Made by a program: the position numbers and the translations under genes. A stretch of 40,177 nt of DNA from Anaerostipes sp. Its GTDB lineage: Bacteria; Bacillota; Clostridia; Lachnospirales; Lachnospiraceae. The DNA is taken from the NCBI GenBank assembly GCA_028704435.1, contig JAQWFL010000025.1, forward strand, positions 1 through 40,177, read 5' to 3'. The notes beneath the pieces were generated by a model. The model saw only the letters and a program-made list of their open reading frames with translations. It was not told the origin of the DNA and made no database searches. Positions 25,159 through 34,373 of the stretch are shown here, piece after piece (position 1 is the stretch's first letter; each line of letters starts with the position of its first letter).

Positions 25159-25893
25159 ATGTTAGAACTAAAGAATATATCATTTGAAGTTTCAGATGAT
25201 GGAGTAAAAAAACAAATTATAAAGAATGTTAGTTTAACTATAGATGAACAAAAGTTTGTGGCAATTACGGGACCTAATGGGGGAGGAAAGTCAACCCTTG
25301 CAAAGATTATTGCAGGAATTGCAATGCCAACATCGGGACAGATTATCTGGAATGGACAGGATATTACCAATATGAGTATTACAGAGCGTGCTAATCTTGG
25401 AATTAGTTTTGCGTTCCAACAGCCAGTTCGTTTTAAAGGAATTACTGTATTTGATTTGATTAAGTTATCAACGAAACATGATATTAATGTATCACAGGCC
25501 TGTGACTATTTATCAGAAGTAGGTCTATGTGCAAGAGACTATATTGGACGTCAGGTAGATGGAAGTTTATCTGGTGGAGAATTAAAGAGAATTGAGATAG
25601 CAACTATTTTGGCAAGGGGAACTAGCTTGTCTATTTTTGATGAGCCAGAAGCTGGGATTGATTTATGGAGTTTCCAGAATCTAATTCAAGTGTTTGAGAA
25701 GATGCGAAAAACAATCAATGGATCTATTTTGATTATTTCTCATCAGGAGAGAATTCTTCGAATTGCAGATGAGATTGTTGTTATTGCAGATGGAGAGATT
25801 ATGGAGCATGGGACAGCAGACAGTTTGATACCAAAGCTTCTAGATGATCCAAAGGAAGAAACCTGTGGGTGTTGTCATAAGGAGGATAAGTAG
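25159..25893 (+). CDS. sufC: Fe-S cluster assembly ATPase SufC (SmsC-like)
   Basis: A 244-residue ABC-type ATPase that drives Fe-S cluster assembly on the SufB scaffold. The Walker A GPNGGGKST is at residues 38-46. The ABC signature is LSGGELKR, followed by Walker B LSIFDEPEAGID and the switch His in LIISHQERI. The C-terminal CGCC segment is an unusual Cys cluster. The start ATG follows AGGAGG. It abuts sufB with no gap and forms a two-gene unit without SufS, SufU, SufA or an IscR-type regulator, which resembles the minimal SMS (SmsCB) system rather than a full Suf operon. Confidence 0.93.
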   Translation: MLELKNISFEVSDDGVKKQIIKNVSLTIDEQKFVAITGPNGGGKSTLAKIIAGIAMPTSGQIIWNGQDITNMSITERANLGISFAFQQPVRFKGITVFDLIKLSTKHDINVSQACDYLSEVGLCARDYIGRQVDGSLSGGELKRIEIATILARGTSLSIFDEPEAGIDLWSFQNLIQVFEKMRKTINGSILIISHQERILRIADEIVVIADGEIMEHGTADSLIPKLLDDPKEETCGCCHKEDK

Positions 25894-26811
25894 ATGGATG
25901 CGATTCAAAAAAGTTTGTTAGAGGCGGTAGCGGACCTACATGAAATTCCTACAGGAGCTTACAATATTCGTGCCAATGGACAAAGTGTTGGACGTGCAAG
26001 TTCTGAGCACGTGGAGATTGTACCAAAAGAAGGCGGAAAAGGAATTGATATTTATATTAAAGAAGGAACAAAGAATGAGAGTATCCATATTCCAGTTGTA
26101 TTAAGCCAAAGTGGGTTAACAGAGATGGTTTACAATGATTTTCATATTGGGAAAGATTGCGATGTTACCATTATTGCAGGATGTGGAATTCACAACAGTG
26201 GAGATGCAGACAGCAAACATGATGGAATTCATACGTTTTATATTGAAGAGAATGCAAAGATTAAGTATGTGGAAAAGCATTATGGTTCTGGAGATGGGAA
26301 TGGTCAAAGGGTTATGAATCCTGAAACTGTCTGTCATCTTGGCAAGAATTCATATATGGAGATGGAAACAGTTCAAATTAAGGGAGTTGATTCCACAATC
26401 CGTAAGACAATTGCTGATTTGGCAGAAGGTGCAACATTAACTGTGACAGAAAGATTGATGACACATGGTTCTCAGATTGCAGAAAGCCAGTTTGATGTGA
26501 GTTTAGATGGAGATGATTCAGGGGCACATGTAGTATCTAGATCAGTTGCAAGAGACCAGTCAAAACAGGTCTTTATCTCTAAGATTAATGGAAATGCAAG
26601 GTGTAATGGACATACGGAATGTGATGCGATTATAGTTGGTAATGCAAATATTAGTGCAATTCCTGAAATTACAGCAAACAATTCAGATGCAGCACTGGTA
26701 CATGAAGCAGCTATTGGAAAGATTGCTGGAGAGCAGATTATTAAGCTTATGACTCTAGGATTGACCCAGGAAGAAGCAGAAGAGGAGATTATCAACGGTT
26801 TTCTAAAATAA
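25894..26811 (+). CDS. sufB: Short SufB/SufD-family Fe-S scaffold (SmsB-like)
   Basis: A 305-residue SufBD-family protein, well below the roughly 470 residues of a full SufB, because the N-terminal part is reduced to a short helical start. The beta-helix core and C-terminus are present: HDGIHTFYIEENAKIKYVEK, SRSVARDQSKQVFISKINGN, then TECDAIIVG with Cys243 and HEAAIGKI with His270 and Glu271. Those two match the cluster-assembly Cys405 and Glu434 of Escherichia coli SufB, so this is a SufB-like scaffold rather than a SufD. It starts directly after the sufC stop, with AAGGAGG inside the end of sufC. A single short SufB with SufC fits the minimal SMS machinery. Confidence 0.9.
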   Translation: MDAIQKSLLEAVADLHEIPTGAYNIRANGQSVGRASSEHVEIVPKEGGKGIDIYIKEGTKNESIHIPVVLSQSGLTEMVYNDFHIGKDCDVTIIAGCGIHNSGDADSKHDGIHTFYIEENAKIKYVEKHYGSGDGNGQRVMNPETVCHLGKNSYMEMETVQIKGVDSTIRKTIADLAEGATLTVTERLMTHGSQIAESQFDVSLDGDDSGAHVVSRSVARDQSKQVFISKINGNARCNGHTECDAIIVGNANISAIPEITANNSDAALVHEAAIGKIAGEQIIKLMTLGLTQEEAEEEIINGFLK

Positions 26812-26824
26812 GAAGTGGAGAGTT

Positions 26825-27718
26825 ATGGAAAGAAAAAGTATATTAGGTAAAATGGCACTGCTTTCCTGTGCAATTATCTGGGGAAGTTCCTTTTTCCTAA
26901 TGAAAAATACAATTAAAGATATTCCTTTTAATTTGCTTTTAACTGTTCGCTTTTGGATTGGGGCAATTGTTATTGCTTTTATTTCAAGAAAGAAATTACA
27001 TCAAATCAATTTCAGTTATATCAAATCAGGTGCCATTTTAGGATCTATTTGGTTTTGGGCATACTGGTTTCAAACCATAGGACTTAAGGAGACGACTCCT
27101 GGGAAAAATGCATTTTTAACTGCCATTTATTGTGTTGCAGTGCCCTATATTACATGGGTTGTGAAAAAGAAAAAGCCTACAAAAGAGCAGATAATTGCTG
27201 GAATTCTTTGTTTTATAGGAATTGGATTGTTGTCCCTAGATGGGAATTTAACTGTGGGAAGAGGAGAACTGCTGACTATTATTTGTGGGATTTTGTTTTC
27301 TATTCATATCTTTTACCTTGGAAATACCATTCAGGGAAAAGATACAATGTTATTGACCATGATGCAGTTTCTATTTGCGGGTTCTTGGGCAGCAGTAGTA
27401 TCCATAGCCACAGAAAATTACAATCATATTCAAGTGTCCACTGGAATGATAACCAGTATAGTATATTTAGTTTTTATGTGTACAATCGTGGCAGTATGCT
27501 TTCAAAGTTTTGGGCAGAAGAATGTAAATTCAGCCGCAGCATCTTTGATTTTGAGTTTTGAAGCAGTTTTTGGGGTGTTGTTTAGTGTGATTTTTTATGG
27601 AGAAAAGGCAACACTAAAGATAGTGTTGGGATTTGTATTTGTTATGGCAGCAGTGTTAGTGTCAGAAACAAATATATTTGAAAAAAGCAAAAAAAAGGAG
27701 CAATTGCAATATGAATAG
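26825..27718 (+). CDS. EamA/DMT-family transporter
   Basis: A 297-residue integral membrane protein with ten predicted spans arranged as two EamA repeats (about residues 8-140 and 150-285). The start IIWGSSFFLMKNTI, the FWAYWFQTIGLKETTPGKNAFLTA segment and the second-repeat end SFEAVFGVLFSVIFYGE are typical of drug/metabolite transporter-superfamily exporters. The substrate cannot be deduced. GTGGAG lies ahead of the ATG, 13 nt after sufB, so it is probably in the same operon. Its last 8 nt overlap the start of the downstream peptidase gene, indicating coupling. Confidence 0.88.
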   Translation: MERKSILGKMALLSCAIIWGSSFFLMKNTIKDIPFNLLLTVRFWIGAIVIAFISRKKLHQINFSYIKSGAILGSIWFWAYWFQTIGLKETTPGKNAFLTAIYCVAVPYITWVVKKKKPTKEQIIAGILCFIGIGLLSLDGNLTVGRGELLTIICGILFSIHIFYLGNTIQGKDTMLLTMMQFLFAGSWAAVVSIATENYNHIQVSTGMITSIVYLVFMCTIVAVCFQSFGQKNVNSAAASLILSFEAVFGVLFSVIFYGEKATLKIVLGFVFVMAAVLVSETNIFEKSKKKEQLQYE

Positions 27719-30611
27719 TAAGTATCAATTGGTAACAAAAGAAAAATTAAGGGAATTAGATGGAATTGGATATTTGTTAGAGCATAAAAAAACAGGGGCA
27801 AGAGTTGTTGTTGTTTCTAATGAAGATGATAATAAAGTATTTCAAATTGGATTTCGTACACCACCTAAGGATGATACAGGAGTTCCTCACATTTTAGAGC
27901 ATTCTGTTCTTTGTGGTTCAAGGGAATTTCCATTAAAGGATCCATTTGTTGAACTTGTGAAAGGTTCTTTAAATACCTTTTTAAATGCTATGACATATCC
28001 AGATAAAACGGTTTATCCAGTGGCAAGCCAGAATGATAAGGATTTCTTTCATCTGGTTCATGTATATTTAGATGCAGTATTTTATCCAAACATTTATAAG
28101 AATGAAAAAATTATGATGCAGGAAGGATGGCATTATTCTTTGGAGAACAAAGATGCTCCCATTACTTATAATGGTGTTGTTTACAATGAGATGAAAGGTG
28201 TTTTTTCCTCACCAGATCAGCAGCTTGCAAGGATCATTCAAAAGTCGCTCCTTGAAGATACGCCATATGGAAAGGAATCAGGTGGAGATCCAGAGTTTAT
28301 TACAGATTTAACTCAGGAGCAGTTTTTAGAATTTCACAGCACCTATTATCATCCGTCGAACAGTTATATTTACATTTATGGAGACATGGATGTGGATGAG
28401 TATTTAACGTTTATAGATGAACATTATTTAAGTGATTTTGAAAAGAAGGAAGTAGATTCAATATGGAAAGACCAGAAAAGGTTTGACAAGACAAAACGAG
28501 TGGAAGAATTCTATCCAGTTGGGGAGGATGGAGATGAAGAAAGTGGAACTTACCTTTCTTATAATGTAATTGTAGGGGATAGTTTAGATCCAAAATTATA
28601 TCTTGCATTTCAAATTCTTGAGAGAGCCTTGTTTGTAGCTCCAGGAGCTCCAGTAAAGAAAGCTTTAATGGAAGCAGGCATTGGAAATGATATCGAAAGT
28701 TCTTATGATAATGGAATTAAACAACCGGTTTTTTCTATTGTTGCAAGAGATGCAAAGGCAAATCAGGAAGAGCTTTTTGTCAATGTTTTAGAGGATACTC
28801 TAAAGAAAATTGTTGAAGATGGAATTGATCAAAGAAGTTTAGAAGCTGCACTTAATTGTTTTGAATTTAAATATAAAGAGGCTAATTTTGGAAGATTTCC
28901 AAAGGGGTTGATGTATGGTCTTCAAATGTATGACAGCTGGTTATATGATGACAAAGCACCCTTTATTCATGTTGAAACCAATGAGACATTTAAGTTTTTA
29001 CATGAACAATTAGAAAGTAAATTCTTTGTTGATTTGATTCAGACATATTTACTTGATAATACTCACAAATCTATTGTTATTTTAAAACCAAAAAAAGGAC
29101 TTCAAAATGAAAAAGATGGTAAAATCTTAGAGAAGTTAAAAGAGTATAAGAATCGTTTATCTGTAGAAGAAATTGAACAATTAGTTCAAAAGACAAAAGA
29201 ATTAAAGGAATATCAAGAATTATCAACACCAAAGGAAGCACTAGAAAAGATTCCAGTACTAGATATTGAAGATATTCAAAGAGAAGTAAAACCCCTTTCA
29301 AACGAAGAGTTGACAGTGGCAGATACTAAGGTATTGTGGCACAAATATTTTACCAATGATATCTGTTATCTTAAATTAGCCTTTCGTGTCAATGATGTAC
29401 CAATGAAATTAGTGCCATATATGTCCCTTTTGACAGAAATATTTACGAGTGTAGATACGAAAAAGAGAAGTTATTTTGAACTTGGAAATGATATTAATAT
29501 TGAAACTGGTGGAATGGCATCAAGTATGCAGGTACTTCCATATGGAGATGATGATTATATTTCATTGTTCTATGTGAAGACAAAATGCTTTTTTGAGAAG
29601 CTTCCAAAGGCATTTGAACTTATGGAAGAGGTTCTTATTGAAAGTAAACTGGATGATAAAAAGAGATTAAAAGAAATTCTAGGAGAATTATATTCTGGAT
29701 TAAAGGTTGAGATGACGGTGGCAGGACATAAAACAGCCGCTAATCGTGCCATGTCGTATTTTTCAAATCATGCAGCATATCAGGAAACAATTCAAGGGAT
29801 TACCATGTTTGAAACTATCAAGAGATGGTATGACAATTTTGATGATGAAGTAGAATCTATTGTGTCCAATTTAGAGGCAGTGTGTCATTATATTTTTAGA
29901 AAAGAAAATTTAATCATAAGTTTTACTGGAAAAGAAAAGTCTCCCCAGATTTTAGAAGATTCACTGAAAAAATTTGAAAATAAATTATTTGAGGATGGCT
30001 TAGAAAAGAAGGATACCACAGTTGCACTAAAACCTAAAAATGAAGGATATTCAACAGCAGGGAGTGTTCAATATGTGGCAACAGCAGGAAATTACAAGAA
30101 GCATGGATTTAAGGAGACAGGAGCACTTCGCGTGCTGCAGGTTATTTTTTCTTATGAATATTTGTGGATGAATGTTCGTGTGAAGGGCGGAGCCTATGGA
30201 TGTATGTGTAGTTTTGGACCAAATGGGGATAGTATGTTGGTTTCTTACAGAGATCCAAATCTTGAAAAGACCTATGATGTCTACGAAGGTGCAGGAGAAT
30301 ATTTGAAGACTTTCACTGTAGATGATCGTGATATGAAGAAATATATTATTGGAACCATTAGTAATATGGACACACCATTGGAGGCAGATGCTATGGGAGC
30401 TAGAAGTTTTCAGGCATATTTAATGGAAAAGACTGAGAAAGATTTGCAAAAAAATAGAGATGATGTGTTACAATGTAGTCAACAGGATATTAGAGACTTA
30501 GCACCATTGGTTCAAAGTATTGTAGATGACCACTATATTTGTACCATTGGAAATGAAGAGAAACTAAAGAATCAAAAAGAAATGTTTCAGACAATTAAGA
30601 ACATTTTTTGA
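27711..30611 (+). CDS. M16C-family zinc metallopeptidase (presequence-protease/falcilysin type)
   Basis: A 966-residue cytoplasmic oligopeptidase. The inverted zinc motif HxxEH is HILEH at residues 60-64, with the distal Glu in the usual MKGVFSSPD region further on (EMKGVFSS near residue 160). The four M16 repeats are joined by a helical hinge in the middle (about 470-530, rich in Lys and Glu). The C-terminal half carries the RVKGGAYGCMCSFGPNG segment typical of the M16C subgroup. Homologues degrade free targeting or signal peptides and other unstructured peptides. The start is the ATG at 27711 after AAAGGAG, overlapping the transporter stop; the in-frame upstream TTG at 27678 lacks a ribosome binding site. 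Confidence 0.92.
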   Translation: MNSKYQLVTKEKLRELDGIGYLLEHKKTGARVVVVSNEDDNKVFQIGFRTPPKDDTGVPHILEHSVLCGSREFPLKDPFVELVKGSLNTFLNAMTYPDKTVYPVASQNDKDFFHLVHVYLDAVFYPNIYKNEKIMMQEGWHYSLENKDAPITYNGVVYNEMKGVFSSPDQQLARIIQKSLLEDTPYGKESGGDPEFITDLTQEQFLEFHSTYYHPSNSYIYIYGDMDVDEYLTFIDEHYLSDFEKKEVDSIWKDQKRFDKTKRVEEFYPVGEDGDEESGTYLSYNVIVGDSLDPKLYLAFQILERALFVAPGAPVKKALMEAGIGNDIESSYDNGIKQPVFSIVARDAKANQEELFVNVLEDTLKKIVEDGIDQRSLEAALNCFEFKYKEANFGRFPKGLMYGLQMYDSWLYDDKAPFIHVETNETFKFLHEQLESKFFVDLIQTYLLDNTHKSIVILKPKKGLQNEKDGKILEKLKEYKNRLSVEEIEQLVQKTKELKEYQELSTPKEALEKIPVLDIEDIQREVKPLSNEELTVADTKVLWHKYFTNDICYLKLAFRVNDVPMKLVPYMSLLTEIFTSVDTKKRSYFELGNDINIETGGMASSMQVLPYGDDDYISLFYVKTKCFFEKLPKAFELMEEVLIESKLDDKKRLKEILGELYSGLKVEMTVAGHKTAANRAMSYFSNHAAYQETIQGITMFETIKRWYDNFDDEVESIVSNLEAVCHYIFRKENLIISFTGKEKSPQILEDSLKKFENKLFEDGLEKKDTTVALKPKNEGYSTAGSVQYVATAGNYKKHGFKETGALRVLQVIFSYEYLWMNVRVKGGAYGCMCSFGPNGDSMLVSYRDPNLEKTYDVYEGAGEYLKTFTVDDRDMKKYIIGTISNMDTPLEADAMGARSFQAYLMEKTEKDLQKNRDDVLQCSQQDIRDLAPLVQSIVDDHYICTIGNEEKLKNQKEMFQTIKNIF

Positions 30612-30629
30612 TCAAAAGAAGGGAACAAT

Positions 30630-31532
30630 ATGAATTCTAAAAAATCGGGATTTGTAACATTGATAGGAAGACCAAACGTAGGAAAGTCTACGTTAATGAA
30701 TCGACTCATTGGGCAGAAGATTGCCATTACATCTAGTAAGGCACAGACAACAAGGAATCGAATTCAGACTGTTTTTACAGACGAGAGAGGACAAGTTGTG
30801 TTTCTTGATACCCCAGGAATTAACAAGGCGAAGAATAAGCTTGGGGAATATATGATAAAAGTCGCTAAGAGAACCTTAGAAGAAGTTGATGTTATTATGT
30901 GGCTTGTGGAACCATCTACATTTATTGGTGGCGGAGAAAAATACATTATTGAACAATTAGGCCAGGTGAAAACACCAATTATTCTTATTATTAATAAGAC
31001 AGATACAGTAGAGGAAAAGGATATTTTAGAAGCTATCAATGCTTATAAGGATGTATGTGACTTTGCTGAGATTATTCCAGTTTCAGCATTGAAAGGACAC
31101 AATACGGATGATGTTTTAGATTCTATTTTTAAATATCTTCCAGAGGGGCCAATGTTCTTTGATGAAGATACCGTTACAGACCAGCCAGAGCGACAAATCT
31201 GTGCAGAATTAGTTCGAGAAAAAGCACTTAGAAACTTAAATCAGGAAATTCCTCATGGAATTGCAGTTGTTATTGATTCTATGAAAGAAAGAAGACATGG
31301 GCATATTATAGACATTGATGCAACCATTGTGTGTGAAAGAGACTCTCACAAAGGTATTATCATTGGAAAGCAAGGATCTATGCTAAAGAAGATTGGTTCA
31401 GAAGCTAGAGTTGAGATGGAGAACCTTTTAGATATTAAGGTGAATCTTCAAATATGGGTCAAGGTAAAGAAGGACTGGCGTGACAGTGATATGCTGTTAA
31501 AGAACTATGGGTATGATAAGAAAGAAGTATAA
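30630..31532 (+). CDS. era: GTPase Era
   Basis: Essential ribosome-assembly GTPase that binds the 3' end of 16S rRNA. The 300 residues match the family. G1 is GRPNVGKST at about residues 13-21, G2 is in TTRNRIQTV, G3 is DTPGI, G4 is NKTD and G5 is SALKG. The C-terminal KH domain has IDATIVCERDSHKGIIIGKQGSMLKKIG, with the RNA-binding GKQG loop. It starts 18 nt after the M16C peptidase and is followed after 2 nt by recO, a common pairing in Firmicutes. Confidence 0.98.
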   Translation: MNSKKSGFVTLIGRPNVGKSTLMNRLIGQKIAITSSKAQTTRNRIQTVFTDERGQVVFLDTPGINKAKNKLGEYMIKVAKRTLEEVDVIMWLVEPSTFIGGGEKYIIEQLGQVKTPIILIINKTDTVEEKDILEAINAYKDVCDFAEIIPVSALKGHNTDDVLDSIFKYLPEGPMFFDEDTVTDQPERQICAELVREKALRNLNQEIPHGIAVVIDSMKERRHGHIIDIDATIVCERDSHKGIIIGKQGSMLKKIGSEARVEMENLLDIKVNLQIWVKVKKDWRDSDMLLKNYGYDKKEV

Positions 31533-31534
31533 AT

Positions 31535-32278
31535 ATGGGGCAGGAAGTCAAGGTACAAGGGCTTGTATTGCAGACAGGCAATGTTGGAGAATATGACAAA
31601 CGGGTGGTATTACTAACAAAAGAGCGGGGGAGAATCTCCGCTTTTGCTCGTGGTGCAAAAAAACCAACCAGCTCTTATGCCGCGGCATGTCAGCCATTTA
31701 CTTTTGGTACCTTTACTTTGTATGAAGGGAAGAACTCCTTTAATCTTATGTGGTCGGATATTGATTACTATTTTGAAAAATTAAAAATGGACTTGGATTT
31801 AATCTATTATGCAAGCTATTTTTGTGAGCTTGCTTCATATCTGACAAGAGAGAACAATGATGAGTTTGAGATTTTAAAGCTTTTATATCAAAGTCTTAGA
31901 GCACTAGAAAAGAAGACAATACCAGAGGATTTGATTCGTTATGTATATGAGATTCGGATTCTGGCTTGTTATGGACTTGCTATGGAGGTGTTTGCTTGCA
32001 CCCATTGTGAGAAAGTAGATGATTTGATTTATTTTAGCAGCCGACGGGGCGGTATCCTTTGTAGTGAATGCCGAGAAAAAGGGGAGCAGGTTCTAACCAT
32101 TGGGCAGTCAACCCTATACACCCTTCAATTTATTCTCAGCAGTAAAATAACAACTCTTTATACCTTTAAGGTTTCAGATGAAGTTTTAGCACAATTAAAG
32201 AAAATTACAGAAAGTTACATGAGAGAGCATGTAAATTATCAGTTTAAATCCCTGGAGTTTTTGAAACTTATTGGTTAG
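31535..32278 (+). CDS. recO: DNA repair protein RecO
   Basis: Recombination mediator that, with RecR, loads RecA onto SSB-coated DNA. Its 247 residues comprise an N-terminal OB-fold (VQGLVLQTGNVGEYDKRVVLLTKERG), a helical domain (about 80-240), and a zinc-finger with CTHC at 155-158 and CSEC at 176-179. The start ATG lies 2 nt beyond the era stop with only a weak AAAGAAG ribosome binding site, so translation is probably coupled to era. AGAGGAG follows its stop, for the next gene. Confidence 0.95.
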   Translation: MGQEVKVQGLVLQTGNVGEYDKRVVLLTKERGRISAFARGAKKPTSSYAAACQPFTFGTFTLYEGKNSFNLMWSDIDYYFEKLKMDLDLIYYASYFCELASYLTRENNDEFEILKLLYQSLRALEKKTIPEDLIRYVYEIRILACYGLAMEVFACTHCEKVDDLIYFSSRRGGILCSECREKGEQVLTIGQSTLYTLQFILSSKITTLYTFKVSDEVLAQLKKITESYMREHVNYQFKSLEFLKLIG

Positions 32279-32300
32279 GGATTTGTGAGAGGAGTCATTT

Positions 32301-34259
32301 TTGGCACATAATTTTTTACCAATCAACCAAAAAGAAATGAAAGAAAGAGGATGGAAGCAGGTTGATTTTGTTTATGTAAGTGGAGATGCTTATGTAGACC
32401 ATCCATCTTTTGGGGCAGCGATTATTACAAGGCTGCTAGAATCAAAAGGATATAAAATCGGAGTATTAGCACAGCCTGACTGGAAAAAAGAAGACGCCAT
32501 CAAGGAATTTGGAAGACCAAGACTTGGATTTATGGTATCAGGTGGAAATATGGATTCTATGGTGAATCATTATACGGTAGCAAAAAAACATCGAAAAATA
32601 GATGCATATACACCAGGTGGAGTCATGGGCAAACGTCCAGACCGGGCAGTTACTGTATATGGTAATTTAATCCGAAGAGTTTTTCCGGATATTCCAATTA
32701 TTATTGGTGGAATTGAGGCGAGTCTTCGAAGACTTGCTCATTATGATTATTGGTCAGATTCTCTAAAGAAATCCATTTTGCTAGATTCTCAGGCAGATAT
32801 ATTATCTTATGGAATGGGAGAACGTTCCATTGTAGATATTGCAGATGCACTAAACAGTGGCATTGCAGTTTCTGACTTAAACTATATTCCAGGGACTGTA
32901 TATAAAGAATATAAGACTGATTATTTGGAGGATGCAATTTGCCTTCCAAATTATCAGGAGTTAGAGGTGGATAAAAGAAAGTATGCAGAGAGTTTTTACA
33001 CGCAATACTGTAATACAGATCCATTTTCGGCAAAGCGATTAGTGGAAGCCTATGGGAAGAAGTTATATGTGGTGCAAAATCCACCGGCTAAGCCCTTAAC
33101 TCAGGAAGAGATGGATGAAGTTTATGCCCTTCCCTATGAGAGAACGTATCATCCATCCTATGAAAAAGCAGGAGGGGTTTCGGCCATTAAAGAAGTAAAG
33201 TTTAGTCTAGTTAGTAATCGAGGATGTTTTGGAGGATGTAGTTTCTGTGCTTTAACATTTCATCAGGGGCGGATTGTGCAGACAAGAAGTCATGACTCTA
33301 TTATAGAAGAGGCTGAAAAGATTATAAAAGAGCCAGAATTTAAAGGATATATTCATGATGTGGGAGGACCCACTGCTAATTTTAGGCATCCAAGCTGTGA
33401 GAAGCAGTTACGTCAGGGAGTTTGTAAAAACCGTCAGTGTCTGTTCCCGAAACCATGTAAGAATTTAACGGTAGACCATAAGGACTATATTAAGCTTCTC
33501 CGAAAACTAAGAAATCTTCCCAAGGTGAAGAAAGTGTTTATTCGTTCAGGAATCCGATTTGACTATGTAATGGCAGACTCCAGTGACGATTTTATCAAAG
33601 AATTATGTCAGTATCATGTGAGTGGGCAGCTTAAGGTTGCACCAGAACATATTACAGACCATGTATTAGATAAGATGGGGAAACCTGAAGTAAGCGTATA
33701 TAAAGCCTTTGTTAAGAAATATAACGAGACAAATGAAAAGCTTGGATTAAAGCAGTATTTGGTTCCGTATTTGATTTCATCTCATCCGGGATCTACATTA
33801 GAGGATGCCATTGCACTTGCAGAGGCAGTAAGAGATATGGGATATATGCCAGAACAGGTACAGGATTTCTACCCAACACCATCTACGATTTCCGCTTGTA
33901 TGTACTATACAGGATTAGATCCAAGAACTATGAAAGAAGTCTATGTGGTAAGGAATCCACATGAGAAGGCTCTACAAAGAGCACTGATTCAATACCGAAA
34001 TCCTAAAATGTATGAGTTGGTAAAAGAAGCCTTGTTAAAGGCAGAACGTGCTGATTTGATTGGATATGAAAAAAAGTGTTTGATTAGACCAAGACAGAGC
34101 AGGGAAGAAAGAGAATCTTGGGCAAATGGAAAACCAAAAAGCAAGGCAAGGGGAAAGAATCAGACAAAGTCCCAAACATACAGTAAGAAAAAAGGACAGC
34201 AGAAGATAGTAGCAAAGAAAAAGAAAAAAGCAATTAGAAATGTACATAAGAAAAAATAA
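32301..34259 (+). CDS. YgiQ-family radical SAM protein
   Basis: A 652-residue radical SAM protein of the UPF0313/YgiQ family. The start is an N-terminal YgiQ domain with PINQKEMKERGW, then DVYVDHPSFG-like and PDIPIIIGGIEASLRRLAHYDYWS segments. The radical SAM CxxxCxxC is C309, C313, C316 in GCFGGCSFC, and the C-terminal half holds QDFYPTPSTISACMYYTG. The chemical reaction of this family is not known to me. The last 45 or so residues are an extremely Lys-rich tail (KSKARGKNQTKSQ to the end), suggesting RNA or ribosome binding. The start is TTG after GAGAGGAG, 22 nt beyond recO. Confidence 0.93.
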   Translation: MAHNFLPINQKEMKERGWKQVDFVYVSGDAYVDHPSFGAAIITRLLESKGYKIGVLAQPDWKKEDAIKEFGRPRLGFMVSGGNMDSMVNHYTVAKKHRKIDAYTPGGVMGKRPDRAVTVYGNLIRRVFPDIPIIIGGIEASLRRLAHYDYWSDSLKKSILLDSQADILSYGMGERSIVDIADALNSGIAVSDLNYIPGTVYKEYKTDYLEDAICLPNYQELEVDKRKYAESFYTQYCNTDPFSAKRLVEAYGKKLYVVQNPPAKPLTQEEMDEVYALPYERTYHPSYEKAGGVSAIKEVKFSLVSNRGCFGGCSFCALTFHQGRIVQTRSHDSIIEEAEKIIKEPEFKGYIHDVGGPTANFRHPSCEKQLRQGVCKNRQCLFPKPCKNLTVDHKDYIKLLRKLRNLPKVKKVFIRSGIRFDYVMADSSDDFIKELCQYHVSGQLKVAPEHITDHVLDKMGKPEVSVYKAFVKKYNETNEKLGLKQYLVPYLISSHPGSTLEDAIALAEAVRDMGYMPEQVQDFYPTPSTISACMYYTGLDPRTMKEVYVVRNPHEKALQRALIQYRNPKMYELVKEALLKAERADLIGYEKKCLIRPRQSREERESWANGKPKSKARGKNQTKSQTYSKKKGQQKIVAKKKKKAIRNVHKKK

Positions 34260-34296
34260 TAAAATGTATTCTCTTGTATAAGATGGAAAAGACCCC

Positions 34297-34325
34297 TTGA
34301 AAAAGGGTGGATTACAAGTTACAAT
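34297..34325 (+). promoter_or_regulatory. SigA-type promoter of glyS
   Basis: TTGAAA at 34297-34302 and TACAAT at 34320-34325 with a 17-bp spacer. The leader is only about 40 nt, so no T-box riboswitch fits before this synthetase gene. Confidence 0.6.
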
Positions 34326-34373
34326 AGAACGAAATGAGAAGAATAATGAAGGAAAGACTGCGAGGTAAAATAA

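Noticed and set aside
34285..34373. AGGGTGG before glyS, resembling the T-box core of synthetase leaders
   Set aside because: The full AGGGTGGNACCGCG core is absent, the gap is only 114 nt, no terminator/antiterminator pair is present, and a good promoter (34297-34325) overlaps the motif.
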